Assembly (NCBI GenBank): GCA_030737835.1
Contig: CM060857.1
Span: forward strand, 14,953,496 to 15,017,495
Source: Acorus gramineus
Lineage: Eukaryota > Streptophyta > Magnoliopsida > Acorales > Acoraceae
DNA length: 64,000 nt
Direction of reading: 5' to 3'
Under the pieces are notes generated by a model. The model made no database searches, had not been told where the DNA came from, and saw only the letters and a list, made by a program, of their open reading frames with translations. The translations under genes and the position numbers were made by a program. This document shows positions 50,592 through 62,819 of this stretch, one piece after another. Each line of letters opens with the position of its first letter. Positions within the stretch are counted from its first letter, which is position 1.

Positions 50592-51110
50592 TCAAGGCCA
50601 AGACATCTGCGACCCCTCCTCCAACCCCCCAACCTCCCACCCGAACTCATCCACAGGAAACTCCCCGCCGACCAACTCGCACAACCTCGACACATAACCC
50701 GGCCCATCGACATCGACCCACCGAGCCTCCGATGACGTTGCTGACTCCGCGGGCGAAGCAGAGGAGGTAATCGGCATCGGCGGCGGTGGCGGAGGCGGCT
50801 CGGGGAGGTTCAGCCTCGCCGAGTCACCGTAGAGGGTCTTGGCGGCCTTGTCATAGGCGAGGGCGGCCTCAAAGGAGGTGTTGAACGTGCCAAGCCAGAG
50901 GCGCGCGCCGCGGTTGGGCTCGCGTATCTCGGCGACCCACTTCCCCCAGGTCCTCTGCCTGACCCCTCTGTACATGCACTGCGCGTTCTCCGGCCCTCCC
51001 TTCCCCTTCATGCACCCCTTCCTCGACCTCCTCAACTTGCCCTTCTTTTGTTTCTCTCCACCCTCCATTGCTGATGCTTGAATTGAACACTGACTCATGA
51101 AGTGGAGCAA
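50592..51110 (-). CDS. AP2/ERF transcription factor, DREB2 (A-2) type
   Basis: Intronless, 172 residues from the first ATG. Met15 (51068), just before [16 protein letters not shown], may be the true start, giving 158. One AP2 domain lies at about residues 46-103: [30 protein letters not shown] and [20 protein letters not shown]. Val59 and Glu64 stand at the DREB-diagnostic positions 14 and 19. The preceding block [14 protein letters not shown] and the basic nuclear signal (22-32) mark the DREB2 group, which binds DRE/CRT promoter elements in drought, heat and salt responses. The proline run and serine-rich tail are typical, and the acidic C-terminus may activate transcription. It is shorter than DREB2A and nearer the small DREB2 members. 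Confidence 0.92.
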   Translation of the reverse strand: MLHFMSQCSIQASAMEGGEKQKKGKLRRSRKGCMKGKGGPENAQCMYRGVRQRTWGKWVAEIREPNRGARLWLGTFNTSFEAALAYDKAAKTLYGDSARLNLPEPPPPPPPMPITSSASPAESATSSEARWVDVDGPGYVSRLCELVGGEFPVDEFGWEVGGLEEGSQMSWP

Positions 51111-51173
51111 AAAGGGTCATCTTTTTTAGAGTTTGCCAGATAAGTTGGAATTAGAGGAGGATAAGGTGAATGT

Positions 51174-51181
51174 GACACGTG
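51174..51181 (-). promoter_or_regulatory. ABRE/G-box-like element, DREB2 promoter
   Basis: GACACGTG on the plus strand, CACGTGTC on the gene strand, about 65 bp before the first ATG (105 bp before Met15). Its ACGTGTC core is bound by ABA-responsive bZIP factors. Confidence 0.5.
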
Positions 51182-51270
51182 GGGGAGGAGGTTTGATTGG
51201 GGTTTGTCCATTTGGCGTGGCAAGGGAGGCACACGTTTGAAGAGGAGATCAGTCTCCATTTGAGGGAGGT

Positions 51271-51278
51271 GACACGTG
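51271..51278 (-). promoter_or_regulatory. Second ABRE/G-box-like element, DREB2 promoter
   Basis: GACACGTG again, 97 bp further upstream, in the same orientation as the first. Paired ABREs are the usual functional arrangement. Confidence 0.5.
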
Positions 51279-51464
51279 TGGTGGCGGTTTGGTTTGAAAG
51301 TCGGTTTACGTGTGGTTTTGTGTATGTGTGGCTTTTGTCTCATAAGGGGAGACTGAATACTTTGGTTCCTTTTGTGGATGGGAGAGCTCTGATTGCTTGG
51401 GAGGCTTTTTTGTGGATTTTGGGGATCACTACGAAGGAGGGGTGGGGTTTTGTGTTGCTTAAGG

Positions 51465-51472
51465 GACACGTC
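51465..51472 (-). promoter_or_regulatory. Third ACGT-core element, DREB2 promoter
   Basis: GACACGTC, an ACGT-core site about 355 bp upstream of the first ATG. Weaker than the first two. Confidence 0.3.
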
Positions 51473-51489
51473 ACATCAGTTTTGGGGAT

Positions 51490-52915
51490 GTGAGGGGATA
51501 AGGATTCAGGGTCTTAGCACAGGTTGGGAAAAAAAAAGGGCCAAACTGTGTGTGTGTGTCAATGTCTTGCAAGTTGCAACTAAGATGAGAAATTAATAAG
51601 GGCTTGTTGGAATGTGTGTTTTATAAATACTACGTTTATCATACACGAGGAAGCTAAACTGCGATGTGGGCACGTTAGAAATGATGTCCATCACACACCC
51701 ATTCTTGCTTGACAATAACATTGGTGTTATGAACGCTAGTTAGATTGAAAAATTATGAACGCTAGTCAGAAATGACATTGGTGTTATGAACGCTAGTTAG
51801 ACTTAAAAATTACCTAAAAACCTTCATTTATATATACCTTGGTTTTTTTAAAAGAAGACAGAGTTTGGAATTTCACTAAAAGAGATGGGTATACAAGCAA
51901 TTTACAATTTTGCTATGGTGGTTTTATTTAGGTGCGTTTTTTGAATCATTGTTTTGAGGTGTTGACAAACTTCATTCAATAACATGGTAGAGGCAGAAAG
52001 TCATGTGTGGTGTTTTGGACCTGAAGAGGTGTTTTGTACCATGATTGTGCCATTCACTGCTTTCACATTGCAGACGCACATGCAACGCACATCCAAATAG
52101 CCTTTAAGTGAAAGCATATTTAACAGAGTTTTTCTTCATAATAATAGCAGGAAGGTGACCGACTAATAGAATAAACAAGTATACATACTCTCTTTTGATA
52201 GGATAAGATGTGGATCAAAAAGATAATTTGACATATAAACCCTCTTTATATCATTGGAAATAAAATCAGAAGAACCTCAAATATCAATACTGTGATAACC
52301 TATGATAGATTTCATTAAACATTGACCCACAACACACATTGGATTGGACTAGAATCTAATGACACAGTCCATATGATTGTGAAGTAGTTTTGACACACAT
52401 GCAGCATATCTCAAACTCGAAGGGAGCTATCACAAAAATACACTTTTTAAAATTTTCAAACCATGTGCATTAATTTATTAAATTAATAGGGGTTAATACA
52501 TTCAATTCATTTTACAATACTACAAGCAGTCGTTTTGTTATTAACACAGTGTATGAAATCGTTTAATATGATATATATTTTAGTATCTCAATATATATTT
52601 CAGGAAAAAATTCAATTGAATTGATCATTTTCCTTTCTCTGTCTCCATTTTTATTGTTCTATTACACTCAGTTTTTTTCATGTCTCAAATATAGTCTTAT
52701 ATACCTCGTAACCCTCTCAACTCATGATATCATTCAATTTATTAAAATATATACACTTTACTTTGTATAAAAAATACATATCTTATTAATGACATATATA
52801 ATTTAAAAATAAAAATTAAAAAACATGTGTTTTTATGTTTTAAACTGTAAAATGATCTCAACCTAACAAATTTTTTTTTTTCCAGAAAAACATAGTCTGG
52901 ACTCTGGTCGATTGA
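51490..52915. other. Intergenic region, DREB2 to eL21 (divergent genes)
   Basis: No supported gene. A short direct repeat (ATTGGTGTTATGAACGCTAG) is doubled at about 51719 and 51776. The rest is AT-rich. Confidence 0.5.
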
Positions 52916-52922
52916 ACAGAAA

Positions 52923-52936
52923 AGCCCATATAAAAT
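52923..52936 (+). promoter_or_regulatory. Core promoter of the eL21 gene
   Basis: A site II-like AGCCCA (52923-52928) abuts TATAAAAT (52929-52936), about 155 bp before the ATG. TCTC-rich leader sequence follows. Confidence 0.5.
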
Positions 52937-52972
52937 CACACACTCTCTCGAGATCCGACCCATTATCCTCGC

Positions 52973-53026
52973 TAGGGTTTTTCACACCTCCGCCACCTAC
53001 AAATACCCAAAGCAAAGGTAGGGTTT
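52973..53026 (-). promoter_or_regulatory. Two telo-boxes in the eL21 leader
   Basis: TAGGGTTT at 52973-52980 and again at 53019-53026 (AAACCCTA on the other strand). Telo-boxes with site II motifs are the usual signature of plant ribosomal-protein promoters and co-ordinate expression in dividing cells. Confidence 0.65.
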
Positions 53027-53090
53027 CCATTCCAAACGCCGACTTCAAGAGAGAGAGACAGAGGGGGAGACAGAAGAAGAAGAAGAGAAG

Positions 53091-56000
53091 ATGCCGGCGG
53101 GACACGGGCTTCGGTCGAGGACTCGGGACCTGTTCGCGAGGCCGTTCAGGAAGAAGGGTTACATCCCCCTGACGATCTACCTCCGGACGTACAAGATCGG
53201 CGACTATGTCGACGTCAAGGTCAACGGCGCCGTCCACAAGGGCATGCCTCACAAGTTCTACCATGGCCGCACCGGCAAGGTCTGGAACGTCACCAAGCGC
53301 GCTATCGGCGTCGAAATCAACAAACAGGTCCTCCTCCTCTCTATCTCTCTCTCTCTCTCTGCATCTGATGTTTTGTGATGAATGATGGTCAGATCTGGGC
53401 GACCTACGTCGTTATTTATTTATTTTTGTAGTGTAAACCCTGCATCTCGTTGATGTTGCTGGGAGTCCCATTTTTTGAAGTTCTATTAAGTGCATATGCA
53501 GATGTTACGTTGATTTGTTGATATTCTTGTGAAGTTCATGATGCGTAGCGATTAAAATTTGTGAATATTTTCGTGTGAGATTCTAGTTACCGTGTACCTT
53601 GAAATTTCTAGTTGAATTTGCGTTCTTCGTTTGTTTGTTTTGCTTTTCTCAGGTCTTATTTTCCTTTTTAGCTGATCATGTAGTTTATGAAAAGATGATT
53701 GTACAATGTAGAATGACAAATTAGATGACAAATGGATGGGTACCAAAGTAGCAGACTTGTAAAAATGTCTTTAATTTTTGTTTTGATTAGAATAAAGTGG
53801 ACCATGTAGTTCATGTGGCATGTGCATTTTTTTCCAAATCTAAATTTTGTCATCTCATGTGGATGCACATTGGGTCTTGGAAAAATCATTGTGCGTTTAA
53901 GTGATTTGATCAGTTATGCGGGTTTGGTTGAAATGATCTGGCTGTGGTCTACTGGCTTAATGTATTGGGTGTTTATTTGGAGTTATTATCAAATTTATTC
54001 TTTCTGTACGTGTACAGTGACGGATAAATCCATGTCCATTCTGCTTTTATCCAGCTTTACCAGGGGCATTAACACAAGTATCCTTATTTATTTTGTTAAA
54101 AATGTTTTTCATGTTCACATCATAGTTTAAAAAACATGTGCGGACCCCATATGCGGTGGGGTCCGCATACAGTACATACGGCCGCATGTACAGTACATGT
54201 GGCAGCACATTATATATTTTATTAAATTTTTTTTTTTAGTATATGAGCATTTGAACCTCGTGCGAACGAAATTCGAACCCCTAAGGACTGTTTGAATTTC
54301 GTTCGAACTGGGTTATAACGCATAAGGGCCGTTTGAATCCCGTTCGAACTGGGTTCGAACCGTTTGAATTCCGTTTGAACTAGGTTCGAACGCTTAAAGG
54401 CTGTTTGAATTTCGTTCGAACTGGGTTCGAATGCCTGAAGGGCCGTTTGATTTCTCGTTCGAACTAAATTCGAACGCCTAAGGGCCGTTTGATTCCCGTT
54501 CGAACTGGGTTCGAACGACTGGCCGCACTTGGACAGCACTTGGGTGTTGATGTGCGCCGAGGGGGGCACATCAGCACGTGCTGGTTCACATCAATGTTAA
54601 TGCGTATTACAATTAGGCGTGTGGCGTGTGCTCCTATTGTTTTTTCCCACCATCCATCGTTCAAGATTTTGTTCTTTTTTTTTTATCATGATTTATTGCA
54701 TCGGGGCAGCATTTGTGTTTGTGTTCTTCTATTTTAGGATGCAGTTGTAACCCCTTTCAGAAGAGAAAAAGTGTTTGGGAGTTAAATATCACTCGATGTA
54801 TGATTATGTCTTTGTCTTTGTGCTGCGGTATCTTATTTCTTAGAAGATGCATTAGTTTGATCAGTTGTGTTTTTAGATATTCTGTGAAAGGGTGTTGGTG
54901 TGTGGCTCTTTATATTGGATATGGTGGTCCTTTTTGTCAATGCTGTGCTGTGAAATTGAAGTGGGCAGCACAGTGATTCAGATGTATCTTAGAATTTCTG
55001 AAGGGAATTTTTGAATTCTTTAACTTGCGACATGAAATAAGTATGCTCAATCTTAAAGAAGAGAAACATTTTTTGGTTATATGTTTTTGGTCCCAGTGTT
55101 TTGGTGCTTTTGATTGAGGGATAAGGGTCTACAAGACCGTTTGAACATGTGCCAATACACTGTCAACACATTGTTGTTGTGCATTGTTGGAACAAATCCT
55201 TGTTATGTAATTCATGGTAAAGCATGCCTTTTATGAAAGGGGTTTTTTTTTAACATTAATTACATTCTTCTTTTGTCTGGAAATAGCAGCCTTTGACTTT
55301 AACCACTCATTCAATGATTGGTTGTGAATATTCATTGAGTAGAATACGAAAAAAATCAATTATATTTGTGGGCAGGTTTTGTAACTATATTAAACTAGAA
55401 TTTAAAGATATGTTCAGTTAATGGTGTTAAGCATGCAGGCTAATTAGAATGTACACATCAAGGAATGATAAAATAGAATCTGCATTTTAATATGTAATAC
55501 ATGAAAAGGTCTCAAACATCCAAGCACTAACTTAGTCATCTAGTTGATGAACATTGGCATGGTGATGACCAAATTGTTGACAGGATTACAGAGGAACCTT
55601 GATGAATACTTTTTGACACCTGTAGGACACTCCATGAAATAATATGGTCCTTGTGCAAGAATGCTACATAATTGCTTTATGACCATGTTACCATGTTATG
55701 TATTTTTTTCCACTCTTATGTTAGTCATCTAGATATTGTGTTGTTCAATTTTCGTTAAGGGTTGTCGGATTTTGTTGCATGATCTGGTCCCTAGATGGGG
55801 AGTTCTTGTTCCCAAATTTACATTATGGTCCAAACCATGTCATGTTCGAGTCATTTCATCAATTTTGTTTTCTTTCTTTTTGATGCCTATTGTGCTGGAG
55901 GCATTCCAAATTATTCATGTTGTGGTTAACTATGACTTGAGGAGCTATTCACGTGACCAACCACTTTACTTTTATCCAATATGCAACTGTTGTTTGTGTC

Positions 56001-56570
56001 CCCTATGTGCAAACAAATTTTGTTCATTGTGCAAATTATGTAGATTATTTATGGCATGATTATTAGTTGTCATTCGATGCACTTTTTGTTTGGAATGATG
56101 CATGTAATGTCTGTTTGTAATCACACCATGTTTTGTGAGTATGATTCACATATGTTTAGCATGTATATCTCACGTGATCTTTTCATGCATGAGTTTATCT
56201 GACTGTGGTCGGGATCCAAATTTCCCCTCCATGAACCCTCAGTTGCTAACAGATTCCATTTGTTCCATGTAAATATTTCCATTCCAATCTAATGTTTCAC
56301 ACTTGACATCAGGTTGGGAACCGCATAATCAGGAAGAGGATCCACGTGCGAGTGGAGCACGTTCAACCATCCAGGTGCCAGGAAGAGTTCAAGCTGAGGA
56401 AGATCAAGAACGATCAGCTGAAGGCAGAGGCCAAGGCTCGTGGGGAGAAGATCAGCACGAAGAGGCAGCCCGAGGGACCAAAGCCTGGGTTTGTGGTGGA
56501 AGGGACCACTCTCGAGACCGTTACTCCTATCCCATACGATGTTGTCAACGACCTTAAAGGAGGATACTAG
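53091..56570 (+). CDS. RPL21: 60S ribosomal protein L21 (eL21)
   Basis: Two exons, 53091-53327 and 56313-56570, phase 0 (CAG|GTCCTC ... CATCAG|GTT), giving 164 residues, the standard plant length. It begins [19 protein letters not shown], continues [20 protein letters not shown], and exon 2 has [19 protein letters not shown], the eL21 signature, ending [14 protein letters not shown]. It is a structural protein of the large ribosomal subunit. The reading frame is complete and well conserved, so the gene should be active. The 2,985-bp intron is long and holds a CT run (53344-53360) and a minisatellite at 54250-54525. Confidence 0.97.
54136..54168. repeat. Perfect hairpin in the eL21 intron
   Basis: ATGCGGACCCC-type stem. 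GCGGACCCC is followed by a short loop and GGGGTCCGC, about 10 bp of perfect pairing. It lies just left of the minisatellite and may belong to the same inserted unit. Confidence 0.6.
54250..54525. repeat. Minisatellite with palindromic GTTCGAAC units
   Basis: About six head-to-tail units of 37-45 bp, each like GGGCCGTTTGAATYCCGTTC followed by GAACTGGGTTCGAACGCCTAA. Every unit carries one or two TTCGAA palindromes. Units differ at scattered sites and in length. It lies within the eL21 intron. The 115-codon open frame on the minus strand merely reads the repeat. Confidence 0.85.
54600..56290. other. eL21 intron, remaining sequence
   Basis: T-rich, intron-like. No element or separate gene recognised. 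Several short open frames have no family match. Confidence 0.5.
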
Positions 56571-56579
56571 TTCCCCTCC

Positions 56580-57985
56580 TTTTCGGCCTGCGTGTTTGGT
56601 TTTCCTGGTATGATCAGTTTTGGTATTTTCATTGAACTGCCCTTTTTATCTCTAGATTATATATTTTTTTGGAGATGCTTATTTGGTTTCAGATGCATAA
56701 AAATTTTCATCTAGGAAAGTTTTCACTATTTGTTTTTCTTGTAAAATGTGGGTTCATGGTATCTTGCTAGCCGATCTTACTAGAGAACCCACGTCACATG
56801 GGAGTCTCCTTGTATTATGTTAATTCTGAATGAACATTTAATCGTTTCCAAAGGTTCAGCCATATTTTTATGAAGATATGTTGCACAAACAAATTTACAA
56901 TTATACTTGTTAAAAAATTTCATGTCTGTAACGTACTCCCATCAAGTACTTGTTTGATTGGATGATATGTGTCCATCAAAGTGCATTGATGAGATGTTCA
57001 TGAAGGATATGAGATGTTCATGAAGGATTTCTCTTTGATGAGTGTGTGTTAATCCATCCAAATGCGTATTGAGGGGGGGGTGTTGTCCCGACTATGGTAT
57101 ATAAAAATTTTAGGTTAACTCCTTTTGGTAGGATGATAGAGTTACTTTTTTTCAATGAGGGGACCTGAATTCAAATCTTGTCATCTCTTGACTTAGAAGA
57201 ATTGACCAAGAAAAATAATTATCAATAATTCTTTTTCTAAATTAACTCTTGTTGAGCTTATTAGAGATCATAAATGCATGAACTAGAATATAGAGTATAT
57301 CTTGTAATGAAAATGTTTTTTTATTATACACTTGGCTAATTAAATTCATTCTTTCATGACTCGTATGAATTAAATTTGTATTTTTTTAATGTCTTTCATA
57401 TTAAAGTATACATTGATAATAGTTGAATATAGATTGTGTTAAGTGATTTTAAATAACTGACCTTTGTCTGGGTCAAACATTAGATCTTCATTTGATAATC
57501 TGAGACTGTCCTTATGATTAGCCGTTTGGTCTCAATAAGAAACAATGCTTGGGGTGACATAAAATATCTGAGGCGTACAGTTTTTTTTTTTTACAGTCTA
57601 AAATACAATCTTATATATCTTGTTAAGAAATTCAATGAAGTATATATCTCGTTAGATAATGTATATATCTTGTTAAATGTTTTGTTATATTTATTAAAAA
57701 TAAGTTTATTTAACTTGTAATTGAACAATATACACTTTTTTTAATAAAAATATATATTTGATGTTTATTATTTAAAAAATAAAAATATGTGGTGTGAATT
57801 TTAGAATTTTTAATTTTAGAATGTAAAAATGACTAAATGTGACATTTAAAGATAAGTTGCGCGCACACAAATTTACAATTATACAGTTTAAAAATGACTC
57901 GATTTGACATTTTCCCAATCTCTTTTATTAAAATTAGGTGATGACTTTGTGGCGGTGTGGATACATCATACACCGATGGGCCATG
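56580..57985. other. Spacer downstream of eL21
   Basis: 3' untranslated sequence first, then AT-rich DNA. At about 57590-57790 there is a decayed repeat with TATATCTYGTTAGATAA-like words also seen near 36590 and 52750. No gene. Confidence 0.45.
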
Positions 57986-57993
57986 ACCCTTAC

Positions 57994-58420
57994 CTCCCAT
58001 TTAGAACAGGATTAAGCCTTTGGTTAACATTGGATAAAAAGGAATAAGAGATAAAGGGTGTTTGGAAACATAGAATAACTAGGGATAAAGTATGTCAGAG
58101 TAAACTGGTATAAAATGGTATATGAATTTCAATCAGTCTTGGAATTAAAGTTATCCTAGGTTATTCCATCTAAAGAATACGTAGGTTCAATGTCAAATCA
58201 ACTATCATCACCTCTTATAAATCATCTGTCAAATTAACTATCATTATTTTTTTATCTTTTATAAATCTTTATTCATTCTTTATTTATATTTTATCTAAAC
58301 AACAAAACATTTATTCTTACGTTTATCAACAAGAATAATTCAAAACACAATCAGACACAAAATCACTTTATCTTCACTTATGCAGGAATAAATGTATACT
58401 CAAGAATAAGTTTGGCTAAT
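57994..58420. mobile_element. PIF/Harbinger-like MITE, family H (copy C)
   Basis: The left end ACCTCCCATTTAGAACAGG resembles the family terminus. The interior GTATAAAATGGTATATGAAT, ATAAATCATCTGTCAAATTA and TTATTCTTACGTTTATCAAC matches copies A, B and D. The right terminus is missing after AAGAATAAGTTTGG. Confidence 0.65.
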
Positions 58421-58429
58421 TGTTAACCT

Positions 58430-58765
58430 CATATCCCATATTTATCAAATAACCACACTATGTCTTTTCAAAAAAACATGTTGATCCCACAACCCTGTCA
58501 CGAGGTTGACCATCTATCTCTCTCTACCCGTGTCTTCTTCATTGTCGATTTCGGCGGACGGCGATAGACCTTGACAAATCCTAATCCTGGTCGACCACCT
58601 TCAACGCCCCTGGAGAGGGTGATGGTCATTCTAGCACCCCCCTTATATAATTTGGCGGCGAGAAGAACGATGCCCTAGTTCGAAAGTAAGGATTGCTGAT
58701 GGTTATATTCCATTTGACAACCACGTCGTTGATAATTTCAGCCCAGTTCGATGACCCATTTGTTG
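58430..58765. other. Short spacer of mixed GC
   Basis: Moderate GC with no open frame or family match. It may be a decayed gene or element piece. Confidence 0.35.
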
Positions 58766-58770
58766 GCTAA

Positions 58771-59103
58771 GGCCCTGTTTGGTTGCATGTTTGAGTGCGA
58801 TTCTGTTTTTTTGAAAAGCTAAAATCGTGTAGTTAAACGGTGTAGCTTTATTTAGAATCAGAAGTTGAATTTCTTTTAATTTTTCCCTCGAAATCTGTGT
58901 TTTGAAAAGTTCAAAAACAACGTTTTTTTTGTCGGAATCGATTTTTTGAATTGAAAATCAATTTTCTCTGTCAAACATCAGCTTTCAAATATTGATTTCT
59001 GAATTAAAAAAAAAACATCCCAATAAAAGTCAATGTCTAAAATCAATTTAAAAAACAGTTTTATTCCAAAAGCTACTTTTCAATATGTGTTTTCAAATGG
59101 ACC
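58771..59103. mobile_element. Tourist-like MITE (333 bp)
   Basis: The left end GGCCCTGTTTGGTTGCATG and the right end GGTCCATTTGAAAACACAT (inverted) are flanked by TAA at 58768-58770 and 59104-59106, the Harbinger/Tourist duplication size. The interior is AT-rich with partly inverted halves. Confidence 0.7.
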
Positions 59104-59109
59104 TAAGTT

Positions 59110-61670
59110 AGTAAAGGGTCAACCAAGTGTCTGTGGAAGTGAAAATTAAAACCCCTAGTGGCTACATTGAACTCGACAGCTCCTCCGTCTAGAATGTCAG
59201 CACATTTCGACGCTAATGATGCTGAGTTAGAATATACACGCTCGACCGTGGCCTTGTCGAAATGAAAATTAAAAAATTCCAAATGGATATACTTTTTTCA
59301 TTCAATTTGTTTGCAGGTTTCTTGACTATGTTCCAGTTCCAAATGAAAAATCTATACACATGAGCCAAGGACCATGAATAGATTGACTCCTTGAATTTAA
59401 TCGATCCAAAATCTGAAAGTTCGAAGCATTTACAAAAGTTCCATTCCTCACAATTTTTAAATGTGATTTGTTGATGATTTTGCGGTCCCCAATCTATAGC
59501 AAAATGTGGCTTTCTTGTGAATATATGTTTGACAGAGGATGCTGATCAATGCAAAGCAAATTCGGCAGGGGAGAAGAGACCACCAGTGTGAAGAGGGAAA
59601 CGAGAAAACAAAGAGGAGAGAGAGATCTGAAATACATTAGTGGTGGTGGGTTATGAGTTTCAAATACTATGTATTTATTGGGAGGTGGTGGGGGTGGGGA
59701 AAAACCAATTGATGGGTGGTGGGATAGATTGGGAGGTGGCAATAACGGCACCCTGTGCTTGCACATAACAACGTGCGTGCACAGTTTTTGCGCACATGCG
59801 CTCGGGCACAACATTGCACATGCTTAATCAGTGAATTCAGATATGATTGTTTTGCACTTGTTCTCATCTACTGTTCCAACATGATCTGAAACACGAATTT
59901 GAGTCAAATCACATGAAGAGATGTCATGTTCCCATTTTTTTTTTTTTATGTATTGTTATTGTATATATTTGCTATGTTGTTAAGTTTTCTAAAATTTTAT
60001 ATTAAAAAAAAATAATAGCTTTGATGTCTCCTTGCTCAATCAATGTTTCGTGCTTCCAACAGTTTTCATGGCCATGAGATAGTGTATTTACTTTGCCAAA
60101 ATGATTAAAGAACATGAACTCCAATCTGAGATTAGCCAGCTAAATAATTTTAAAAAATTTTACAAAACAGAAAAACATTACTGTAAAAAAAATGTCCGAA
60201 GGTCCCTCTCATCTGCCAGGCTGTTTATTTGAAGCAACACAATTTACCACCACTTGTAAATATTGTTATGATTTGGTTACTCTACCTTCAATGGATTAAA
60301 AAAAGAAAACCACCAAAATGTAACCATCAAGAATGCATGGTTCATGTTGAATTTAATTATCCAGAATGAAAATGGAGATTCAAGAGAAACTTAATGCCTG
60401 ATCATCAGCTCATCATTGACCTTAAAATTATATTTACAACACATTCAGATGAAAATGATGGTTACCCATTAAAGAAGACCTTGTGAGACGTAATATTTAT
60501 GTGCAATACCAAATAGTGTTTCATTTTTTTTTAATTAGACTAGACATATGTATGTGACTTTGTTGCACAGAAGAATATTCAATCATATATTTTACTTTTT
60601 AAGCTTTTTATAAGGACTTGTGATGTATGCAATTTATAAAAGATTATGTACATTCAGGAAGAGGAACAGTCAGTCACCTTGATTTATGGGGTCCCCACCC
60701 CAAATATAAAAAAATATTTTTTAGGAGTGGGAGGATAACTTGGGGTGGGGGTGGAGGGAGGAGGTAGGCGAAGGAGGCTGATGGTGAAATGATTGCCCTC
60801 TCTCTTTTCTTTTAGCTTACCCCACCATTGCCGTCTCTTAGGGAGTGTTTGATAGAGAGTTTAGGCTGCATTTGCATTGGTGGGCGCTGGCGGACACTAT
60901 CGTTGAAACAAACGGGCATTCCTATCGCTGCATCGACAATCCACGCGATCCTTGTTGTATCCTGTTTTTGGCCCATTTTTGACACGCTCTCCGTCTCTCA
61001 ATAAATAATTATTCTTAGCAATGCAGTCCCCCCCCCCCGGACGTGCTCCCAAACAAAGCTTTAGTCTCCTACCGTCATTCTCCTCTCTCTCTCTCTCCTC
61101 CAACTGCCTCAGCCCATAATCATCCTTCCCTCCTTCTCTGCTTGTCTCTGCCTACAATTATCTCTCACTCATTCATAATGACTGAAAGAAAAAATTTCAT
61201 AGTTGTATGGGTGAGATTGTGATTATTACATGTCTGAATGAATATTAGGTGTCTATCAAAAATGCATTAATGAGAATTACATGTACGGTTGATACAAATT
61301 TTTTTTTCCTAACACGTGTACTGCATCACTCCAGAGGTTGACACGTGTGGACTGACTAAGAAAACGTGGAAAAGCACGTACCACGACCTCAAGCGTAACC
61401 ATTTGACCCACCCATCGAACGGTGGTGGACGAAGATCATAAGAGATTAACACAAAAAATTTCCGAGCCACCGGTATCGAGCGTCCACGTATACCGATGGG
61501 CCAAGAGCGTGGGGCCCACGATAGGGTCACATTTTCCTTCGTATAAAGGGTGGGGGCCCACGACAAAGAATGGCAAAGAAAACCGTCCGGTCCAATCCAA
61601 TTTCACATGTCCGACTTTCCTTTTCTGGACAAAATCCCCTCTGCGCCCCCGGTAAACTTTAACCCATCTC
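59110..61670. other. Spacer without a recognised gene
   Basis: Contains a C10 run at about 61028-61038 and moderate-GC patches near 59640-59820 and 61320-61660 with ACGT-core words, but no supported coding frame. Open frames there (for example 59494-59814, 61436-61777) resemble no family. Confidence 0.45.
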
Positions 61671-61679
61671 AACGTCCCG

Positions 61680-61870
61680 AATCCGGATTCAATCAGGACT
61701 GACTTCGATAGGTTTGAATCAGTATTTACATAACCTATGAATTGAACTGCACAATTAATTATTGAGTATATTGTCATTCTTTTTACAATTCAGTTAATAG
61801 ATTGTATAGTTCGATTCAGTAATTGTGTAGTTCAATATGGATGGTATTGATGGTACCAGACTTGACTGAA
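61680..61870. repeat. Foldback MITE, family F (copy 4)
   Basis: GGATTCAATCAGGACTGAC at the left and, in reverse, TTTCAGTCAAGTCTGGTACC at the right, with the interior GAATTGAACTGCACAATTAA shared with copies 1-3. Confidence 0.6.
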
Positions 61871-61879
61871 ACCTAACCC

Positions 61880-62360
61880 ATATATATAGTGAGGTAATAA
61901 GTATATTTATTTTATTTTTACATTTTCTACATTATTTATCAGTGTGTATATATATATATATATATTATAAATATTGTTTATTAGAATATATATTTCATTC
62001 AATGAATTTGTTACATCATGTGTGTATTTTAAAAAAAATAAAATTAAAATAGGTGAAGGTTGCATGCCGATTGAAGCTAAGCGATCCTTATTTAGAATGT
62101 TCAATTTATTTTTTAAAATATTTTTCAATCCATGTTTATATTGAGTTAATAAAAATATTTGTAATACAAGATACACATTCATATTCGTTTGTGTTATAAA
62201 AACACCCACTACCAAATCAATTTAATTGAATTGATTTAATCATTAAAAATATAACTCCTTTCACTTTGAAATTTTTAATGTCGGATCTTTGGTTGGAGAG
62301 ATACAGAGAATAATTATCAATGAAGAAGAGTGAAAAATTATGTTATATCTTCATGAGCCC
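61880..62360. other. AT-rich spacer
   Basis: A (TA)n run at about 61948-61966. The open frame at 61907-62215 (minus) is AT-run sequence. No gene. Confidence 0.5.
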
Positions 62361-62367
62361 ACATGTG

Positions 62368-62812
62368 CCCCTGTTTTCGGTATAACCTCCGGATAACTCT
62401 GGATAACCTCAGATAAGCATTTTGGAGTGTTTGTTTATCTCGAATAACCCCCAATAAAGTATGCCAGAATAAATCCTGATAAAGTGGTATATGGATTCCA
62501 ATCAACTCCTAGAATTAAAGTTACCCTAGGTTATTCCACCCAAAGAATACGTAGGCTAATTGTCAAATCAACTGTCATTACCTTTTATGTCACATGTCAA
62601 ATCAACTATCATTATTTTTTTACCTTTTATAAATCCTTATCCATACTTTATTTACATTTTACCCAAACGACAAAACATTTATTCTTACGTTTAGTAACGA
62701 GATTAATTCAAAACACAATCAAACACAAAATCATTTTATTCTTATTTATACTTACTTATGCTCGAATAAATGTATATCCTAGAATAAAATCTATTCCTGT
62801 TCCAAACGAGGG
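62368..62812. mobile_element. PIF/Harbinger-like MITE, family H (copy D)
   Basis: The interior is nearly the family consensus (ATAAAGTGGTATATGGATTC, TTATTCTTACGTTTAGTAAC). The right end TTCCAAACGAGGG is the family terminus in reverse and the left end CCCCTGTTTTCGGT is decayed. The open frame 62484-62843 is MITE sequence, and a sister frame lies in copy B. Confidence 0.7.
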
Positions 62813-62819
62813 TAAAGAT

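Noticed and set aside
54222-54569. 115-codon repetitive open frame, and the idea of a CRISPR-like array
   Set aside because: Units are head-to-tail without unique spacers and lie in a plant intron. It is a minisatellite.
61309-61777. Possible gene suggested by moderate GC and overlapping frames
   Set aside because: No family resemblance in any frame, no splice-supported structure, and part of it is a family F MITE.
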